Translations under genes and position numbers: made by a program
Part shown: positions 57,811 through 64,000 of the stretch, piece after piece
How positions within the stretch are numbered: position 1 is the stretch's first letter
Layout of the letters: every line of letters starts with the position of its first letter
Assembly: GCA_029990175.1 (NCBI GenBank)
Contig: JARKIP010000011.1
Coordinates: 868,001 to 932,000, forward strand
Source of the DNA: Petunia secreta
Taxonomy: Eukaryota > Streptophyta > Magnoliopsida > Solanales > Solanaceae
DNA: 64,000 nt
Reading direction: 5' to 3'
The notes under the pieces: generated by a model
Databases searched by the model: none
The model's input: the letters and a program-made list of their open reading frames with translations, nothing else
Told to the model about the DNA's origin: nothing

Positions 57811-60760
57811 TTAAAATTGTACCCTGTTCAATGCTTTAGTGAAGATATCTGCAATTTGATCCTCAGTCCTACAAAAGTTCATAGTAATTAGGCCTTTCTC
57901 AATATTATCCCTTAAAAAGTGATGCCTAATATCAATGTGCTTTGTTCTCTTGTGCTGGACCGGGTTCTTGGCAATATTGACTGCACTGGTATTGTCACAA
58001 AAGATTGGAACTGGTCCACACTTGATTCCAAAGTCCTCCAACTGCTGCTTGATCCATAATAACGGTGAACAACATAAAGCAGCTGCTACATATTCAGCTT
58101 CAGCTGTGGATAATGCCACATAATTTTGTTTCTTTGTAGCCCATGAAACTAAACAAGGACCTAGGAAGTGTGCCATCCCAGATGTGCTTTTCCTATCAAC
58201 CAGGTGACCAGCATAGTCAGCATCAGCATACCCAATAAGATCAAAACTTCCACCTTTTGGGTACCATCTTGAGTTTCTTTCAAGTATCTTAAAATTCTCT
58301 TGACTACAGTTAAGTGTGACTCCTTTGGTTTTGACTGGAACCTTGCACACAACCCCGTACTATAAACAATATCTGGACGACTTGCAGTTAAATACAGCAA
58401 AGAACCAATCATTCCTCTATACTTAGTTTAATCAATGGAAGCACCAGTTTCATCCAGATCTATCTTCGTTCCAGGAGCAATGGGTAAGTTCATATCCTTA
58501 GCAGACTTCATATCATACTTCCTTAGTAGCTCTTTGATGTACTTCTACTGGTGGATCATTGTACCTTTCTGAGATTGCTTGATTGGTAAGCCTAAGAAGA
58601 AATTTAGCTCACCCATCATACTCATCTCAAATTCACTTCCCATCAGGTCGGTAAACTCCTTGCAAAGGTTCTCATTTGTAGCACCAAAGATGATGTCGTC
58701 TACATACACTTGAACAATTAACAGGTCCTTGGCTTTCTTCCTTAAAAACAATGTATTGTCTATTTTACCTCTAGTAAAGCCATTCTTCAATAAGAATCTA
58801 GACAATCTTTCATACCAAGCCCTAGGAGCCTGTTTCAACCCATACAATGCCTTGTCAAGTTTGTAGACATGATCAGGAAACTCTGTACTTTCAAAGCCAG
58901 GTGGTTGAATCACATACACCTCTTCATTCAAATAACCATTAAGGAATGCATTCTTCACATCTATCTGGTATAGCTTAAACTCCATGTAAGCTGCAAAAAC
59001 AATAAGCATCCTGATGGCCTCCATTATTACAACAGGTGCAAAGGTTTCATCATAATCGATTCATTCTTCTTGGCTGTAACCTTGAACCACCAGTCTTGCC
59101 TAGTTCCTTGTTACTATGCCATGTTCATCCAGCTTGTTTCTAAAGACCCATTTAGTACCAATGATGGACCTGTCCATTGGTCGAGGGACTAGGTGTCATA
59201 CCTTAATGCATTCAAACTGATGAAGTTCCTCTTGCATAGCAATCACCTAGTCTGGATCCTCAAGTGCTTAATGTACATTCTTTGGTTCTATTGAGGACAG
59301 AAATGCAAAGAATGCACAGAAGTTCTTCAAAGCTCTTCTAGTAACCACTCTAGATTTTAGATCAGACATGAGGTATGACACCTAGTCTTCTTGTCTCCTG
59401 ATAATCATCTTCTTGTCTGTTTGTAACACTTTCAGATTCACCAAATACCACATGCACACTTTCTTCTACAATCATGGTTCTCTTGTTGAACACTTTATAA
59501 GCTTTACTTTGTGAAGAATATCCCAAGAAGATGGCTTCATCACTTCTAGCATCAAACTTCCCTAGAGGTTCTTTCCCGTTGTTATGCACGAAACACTTGC
59601 ATCCCAAAAGCTCTGAGATGTGCAATATTAGGGTTCCTGTCTCTAATCAGCTCATAGGGAGTTTTCTCTAACAAAGAACGGATAGAACATCGATTTAGCA
59701 AGTAGCAAGTGGTGTTGACTGCTTCAGACCAAAAATTCTTCCATAGACCGCTTGACAGCAACATTGTTCTAGCCATGTCCTCCAAGGATCTGTTCTTCCT
59801 TTCCACTACACCATCTGCTGAGGGGTCCTTTGTGCAGAGAAGTTGTGATCCACACCATGTTTATTACAATATTCTGCAAACTTAGCATTCTCAAATTCTG
59901 TACCATGGTCGGACCTTATACTCACTAGTTGAAGCCCCAGTTTCTTCTGATTGACTCTGACCCAGTGCTCGAATATATCATATGCTTCATCTTTAGATCT
60001 GAGGAACAAGGTCCATGTGTATCTGGAGTGGTCATCAACTATTACCATTACAAATCTCTTACTTCCTCTGCTCCTTACCCTCATTGGTCCGCACAAGTCC
60101 ATGTGAACCAGCTCAAGTGGTTTAGAAGTACTAACCACTTTCTTTGACTTGAATGAAGATCTTACATGTTTCCCCCTCACACAAGCATCACAAATATAGA
60201 TGTCATTGAATCTCTTGCTTGGCATTCCACGAACCAGGTCCTTTGACACCAACTTATTCAATTGAGTCAGGCTTGCATATCCTAGTCTCTTGTGCCACAA
60301 CTGACTATCATTCTCCAGCACATTCAGACAAGTCAAATTATTCTCAGGAAGAGAACCTAATGTAGCCTTGTACACATTATTAGCTCGTTTCCCTTCCATT
60401 ATCACTTCACTAGTCTGTAGGTTCTTTACAGTGCAACCTACAGAAGTGAAACTCACTGAGTTTCCTCTATCACATAGTTGAGAGATATTTAGAAGATTGT
60501 GCCTTAATCCATCCACACAGAGTACATTATCAATAACATGATTGAGGGATCTCCCAACTTTTTCAATACCAACAATTTCAACCGCTCTTGCCTCCTCCAA
60601 AAGCCAGACTACTCCCTTGAAATGCTGCGAGTGAGAGAAAGTTTCTTCTATCTCCTATCATGTGCCTGGAACACCCACTATCAAAAATCCAGCTTGGGTT
60701 GTTCCATTTCACTCCAGCCTGCAAAAGAAAATCAAGGGTTAGTAACAAGGACCCAGACAA
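57811..60760 (-). pseudogene. Copia pol: protease, integrase, RT, RNase H (inserted element)
   Basis: In element order, protease has 'SWIFDSGCSRHMIGD' (about 60700) and is shifted near 60590. Integrase has 'LWHKRLGYASLTQLNKL', 'MDLCGPMRV', 'SIRSDHGTEFEN' and 'MERKNRSLED', with a break near 59806. RT has 'YQIDVKNAFLNGYLNEEVYV', 'LYGLKQAPRAWY' and 'YVDDIIFGATNE' (about 58690). RNase H has 'VALSTAEAEYVAA', 'IFCDNTSAVNIAKNP' and 'KHIDIRHHFLRD'. The last frame stops at 57811 after 'IADIFTKALNRVQF'. The integrase zinc-binding site has Tyr in place of its second His (LGYAS). Several stops, for example near 59100 and 58430, make the polyprotein non-functional. Confidence 0.88.
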
Positions 60761-62150
60761 TCTTGGGTCCCTTTTTGTTATCGAATGGATGAATCAAATC
60801 TTTTCTAGCCCAATAAGGTAAAACTGATTTTTTATTCTTTATCACTGCTACTTTTGCAAAACTACATTCATTCTTGATATGTCCAGTCTTACCACACAAG
60901 AAGCAGAGTTTGTTGCAAGGAAGTCCTACATATTTACTATTAGGGTTCCAAGCAGGTAAAGGTTTCCTATGTCCTAATCCAGTCTTACCTCTATTATGAT
61001 TTTCATGCAACCAATTCAAAGCTTCAGAAGACTTGTTCCATTTAATGAGTCTGGTGAGCTCAAAGTTAGCTTTTTCAACCTTCTCCTGAAGAACCCTGTT
61101 CTTCTCAGTCTCCTGATGTAGAGCCTGCTTTTTCTTTTTCAGCTCAGCTTCAAGGTTGATTTGAGCCTCACTAACTCCTTGCTTACCAGACACTTCTTTC
61201 AATTTTTGATTCTCAAGTTCGAGTGAAGAACCTAGCTTCTTCTCACAAAGCACCTGTTCCTTTAATTAAATGGTTTCTAATTTAAGGGCTGAGACTTTCT
61301 GTTTTAGTTCAAAAACTTGAGTTTCACTAGCAGTTATACCTTTTTAAGATCAGATTTAGCTTTTTCCCAGTTTTTATTTTTCATTGAAAAATCAGACACA
61401 AGTGACATTAGTTGATCCTTCTCAGAAAGTGCTTGTTCCTTCTCAGACCTCAAATTTTCAATCTCTTCAATTAAAGTCAGGGCAAGCAAATTTAATTCAA
61501 TGGGAGAACAATTATGAAGTTTAGGTTTTAGTTCATCGAGACTTACCTCAGGTGTATCATCAATCGAAGATTCATTATCCGCCATCAGTGCCAATAGAGA
61601 GTCATCTTCTGGTTCTTCTTCTTCTTCATCACTTTCACTTTAAGAAGGTCCCCGTGGTGGGCAATGTTTAATAATATGGTCTCTTTGGCCACACCTAAAG
61701 CATCCTGAGCGATTCAGATTCTTTACAGTGCTATTGTTGACAGGAATGACCTCGATTGAACTCTCTTCTGACTTTGTAGTTTCTTCATTGTATAACCTAT
61801 CTAGCGTATCCCAGATTTCCTTTGCAGTTGAGCACTTGGGAATACGTAAACATATCTTAAGCCCTAGTCTATATTGAAGAATCTTCATGGCTTCAGCATT
61901 CGACTGAAGTAGTTTGAAGTCTTTTTTATTAAGTTCTTTTACAGGCTTTTGGACTTTGTTCCCTGATGTATCAATCTTGATGGGAATCAAGGGACCATTC
62001 TGTGTAATCCTCCATAGATGATAATTTTCTGCATGTAGAAAGGTTTCCATTCTAAACTTCCAGAATTTGTAGTGTTGACCGTTGAACTGTGGAGGCTTGC
62101 TGATATATTGTCCTTCGGTGATTATCGGTGGTGCAGATCCTTCTCAAGAT
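60732..62150 (-). pseudogene. Copia Gag of the inserted element, internally deleted
   Basis: The N-terminal module reads 'ENYHLWRITQNGPLIPI' and 'TAKEIWDTLDRLYNEET'. It passes almost at once to the first knuckle, CFRCGQRDHIIKHC (about 61705..61664), so the second half of the usual UBN2-type Gag domain is missing. A Glu/Lys-rich coiled-coil-like region (61594..61040) and a second knuckle, CFLCGKTGHIKNEC (about 60905..60864), follow. The start codon expected near 62145 is not present. It has only one N-terminal module, unlike the host copy. Confidence 0.8.
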
Positions 62151-62174
62151 GTTAGTCTTTCTTCGAGAGAACCT

Positions 62175-62186
62175 GCTCTGATACCA
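62175..62186 (-). other. Primer-binding site of the inserted copia element
   Basis: On the minus strand it reads TGGTATCAGAGC, a perfect initiator tRNA-Met complement, two bases inside the 5' LTR. Confidence 0.9.
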
Positions 62187-62188
62187 CT

Positions 62189-63146
62189 TGTTGCACTTGG
62201 TGCAACTTCTTAAGACACTGGGGGGAGGGGGGGGAGTGAATAGTGTCCTTACCAGATTTTCGAATTCTAAAACTTGCTTTTAACTTTCAGCGCCTAACTC
62301 ACAAAGAACCAGGTTCCTTGCAAGTTTCACCTATCTCTAAAACTAAACAAATTGCGGAAACGTAAAGAACACATAGATTTTTACGTGGAAAAATCCTTGC
62401 TCAAGGGATAAAAAACCATGACCCAAACTCTTGGGATTTCAAATCTTCCACTAAAGAATAACCCGAGCAAGTTTTAGACTACAACGTAATGTAATCAAGG
62501 AGCTAGAACCCCCTAGTACCTAGAACTTTCACAGCCACACGTTGGCTGGTAAGGCTACCTCTACTTACCCTCAGAAAATAATCTCTAATTAATGCTTCTA
62601 ACCAAGCTGATAGATTACAACTCAATAACCTATAATAAATAACTAAGACAACAGATTTGACTATGAAACTGCTCCTTCAGAAGGTTATGCTGCTCAGCCT
62701 TTGTTCTTGCACACAAAGCTTCTCACGATCTGATTGTACTTGATATGCTCTGTTGAGATGTCTTTTGTGCGTATTGAATTTGGCCAAATTAGCTTGTATT
62801 TATAGGAACTAGACTCAGCCGGATCCAACTAAGTTTAGGAATCCTTTTCCTCTTTGAAATCAGTTTTAAACAAGGTTACCCATATTTCCTTATTTAAAAC
62901 CTAAGTTAATTTGCCTTAGTTCCCAATCCATATTCGTTTAGGAACCGCGTCCTTCTCAGCACCGCTTCTTGATTCTTCTGTTTTCGGTAGGATTAGAACT
63001 TTGACCTAACTGTTCTCTTCTTTCCTTCTTCAGCTCTGACTTGAATATCTCGTTTGAACAGCTGGTCTTCTCACTTCAAATGTGAACCTTTTCGCGGTCC
63101 AGTTAGCACCAGGTCCTTTGTCATCTTCAAAACTCATCCTTCAATA
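62189..63146 (-). repeat. 5' LTR of the inserted copia element
   Basis: It is colinear with 53895..54847. The tip at 63146 reads CAATA where the partner has CAACA, a C-to-T change at the last C. Confidence 0.92.
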
Positions 63147-63151
63147 ATTAT

Positions 63152-63595
63152 GCAGGTCATCTGGTGGACAGGAAAAGGACTTCAGGGATGGCACATTTCC
63201 TTGGTCCTTGCTTAGTTTCTTGGGCTACAAAGAAGCAGAATTTAGTAGCCTTGTCTACTGCAGAAGCTGAATATGTAGCTTCTGCATCATGCTGCTCTCA
63301 ACTGCTATGGATCAAACAACAGTTGGAGGACTTTGGAATTAAGTGTGGAGCTGTGCCTATTTTCTGTGATAATACAAGTGATGTGAACATTGCAAAGAAC
63401 CCAGTCCAAAATAAAAGAACCAAGCACATTGATATAAGACACTACTTTCTTAGAGATAATGTGGGAAAAGGCCTAATCACCATGAATTCTTGCAGAACTG
63501 AGGACCAAATTGCTGACATCTTCACCAAAGCACTGAACAAAGTTCAATTTGAGAGGAACAGGTTGGACTTAGGGATGACCCAAATACATGGATGA
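63152..63595 (+). pseudogene. Copia RNase H, C-terminal part (host element)
   Basis: It continues the frame cut at 53894: 'AGHLVDRKRTSGMAHFLG', 'VALSTAEAEYVASA', 'IFCDNTSDVNIAKNP' and 'KHIDIRHYFLRD', ending IADIFTKALNKVQF plus a short tail at TGA 63595. Protein similarity to the inserted element's RNase H is high. This half has no stop of its own, but it is separated from the rest of pol by 9.25 kb. Confidence 0.9.
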
Positions 63596-64000
63596 TCCAG
63601 CACCTACTTTCCAAGGTTTGGCTAGTTAAGTGTTCATTATTCTGCTTGTAAATATAGTTTCTATTGTGCAGTCTAGTTTTGTACTTCGTTAAGTATACTT
63701 GTTCAACTAAGTACTACCTGAGTGTTCTAAAGATTTCCCATAGAAGAACCAACTGAGTACGTAGAAAGAACCATGACAAGCATGAGGAACCATGTCCAGG
63801 TATATCTATACAGCTATTTATGTTAAGTACTATAACTAGAATTAATTGACTTGTGAACGTGCATCAAGGAAACTTTCCGATATTTGTGTAACTGCCAAAA
63901 ATCAGTGGAAAATTCCTTTTTAGTTACATATTTAAATTTCAACCTACCCCACTTACTCTAGAAGTCTTAATGACCCTTTCAAATAACCGTCAAATCCAAA
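63596..64000 (+). other. Post-pol spacer of the host copia element
   Basis: Non-coding up to the window end. No LTR start or polypurine tract is seen, so the element continues beyond 64000. Confidence 0.5.

Larger units (their letters stand above)
53895..63146 (-). mobile_element. Inserted Ty1/copia Sirevirus-type element with an env-position frame
   Basis: LTRs lie at 53895..54847 and 62189..63146. The flanking duplication is ATTAT (53890..53894 and 63147..63151). The primer-binding site and polypurine tract show the minus orientation. It carries gag, protease, integrase, RT, RNase H and a downstream third frame. It inserted into the RNase H of a related element in the opposite direction. 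Stops and frameshifts occur in most frames. Confidence 0.93.
47907..64000 (+). mobile_element. Ty1/copia element of Sirevirus type, host copy, runs past the window end
   Basis: It has a 5' LTR (47907..48800), primer-binding site, gag, protease, integrase, RT and RNase H in copia order. The RNase H frame is split at 53894/63152 by an inserted relative. The coding style (DSGCSRHMTGD, FLGYSTQSKAYK, YVDDIIFGATDE) is that of the SIRE/Maximus (Sirevirus) branch. Many frameshifts and stops are present. After the RNase H stop at 63595 another 405 bases show no LTR. By analogy with the inserted relative, a third frame and the 3' LTR should lie beyond 64000. Confidence 0.88.

Overview
This window is plant nuclear DNA, almost certainly from a nightshade (Solanaceae; Nicotiana is plausible, but the genus cannot be fixed from here). 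The evidence is GT-AG split exons, AT-rich introns, Solanaceae-type SINE tails and many plant LTR retrotransposons. I see one convincing host gene: an 8-coding-exon calcineurin B-like calcium sensor of the CBL1/CBL9 type (CDS 21732..27733, + strand, 213 aa, all exon phases agree). It has a probable 5'-UTR intron and several SINE fragments in its introns. An inverted duplication of a possible F-box/FBD gene fragment lies downstream (29412..30085).

Left flank (1..20500) is old transposon debris. A decayed Mutator-like transposase on the minus strand is split by a deleted Ty3/gypsy element of the Tat type (2475..11153, 5-bp target duplication CATTT). That element's gag is itself split by a 1.29-kb insertion, and its 3' part holds a hAT-like element. 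Then follow a truncated LTR of the same family, the 3' end of an RTE LINE, a GGGGTCGTTCGGTT-ended MITE, and a truncated plus-strand gypsy gag-protease-RT relic that stops at the start of another LTR (19317).

Right flank (31399..64000) is two nests. Nest 1 has four layers: a hAT-type MITE was hit by LTR element A (31479..46331, TSD GGGGT). A was hit by LTR element B (32423..41440, TSD TGCAC), and the left LTR of B was hit by a Stowaway MITE (33849..34107). The other LTR of B keeps the exact empty site. A carries an 878-codon frame cut by four stops, all TAG, with a retropepsin-like domain that lacks its catalytic motif. B keeps only gag and has 2.6-kb LTRs. Nest 2 is a plus-strand Ty1/copia element of the Sirevirus (SIRE/Maximus) type, from 47907 to beyond the window end. 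Its RNase H is split by a minus-strand relative (53895..63146, TSD ATTAT) that has an env-position third reading frame.

The copies read here carry stops or frameshifts, so none of these elements looks autonomous today. The working biology is the CBL gene: a membrane-anchored Ca2+ sensor that would act through CIPK kinases. The nested, oppositely oriented elements around it are candidates for small-RNA production and heterochromatin.
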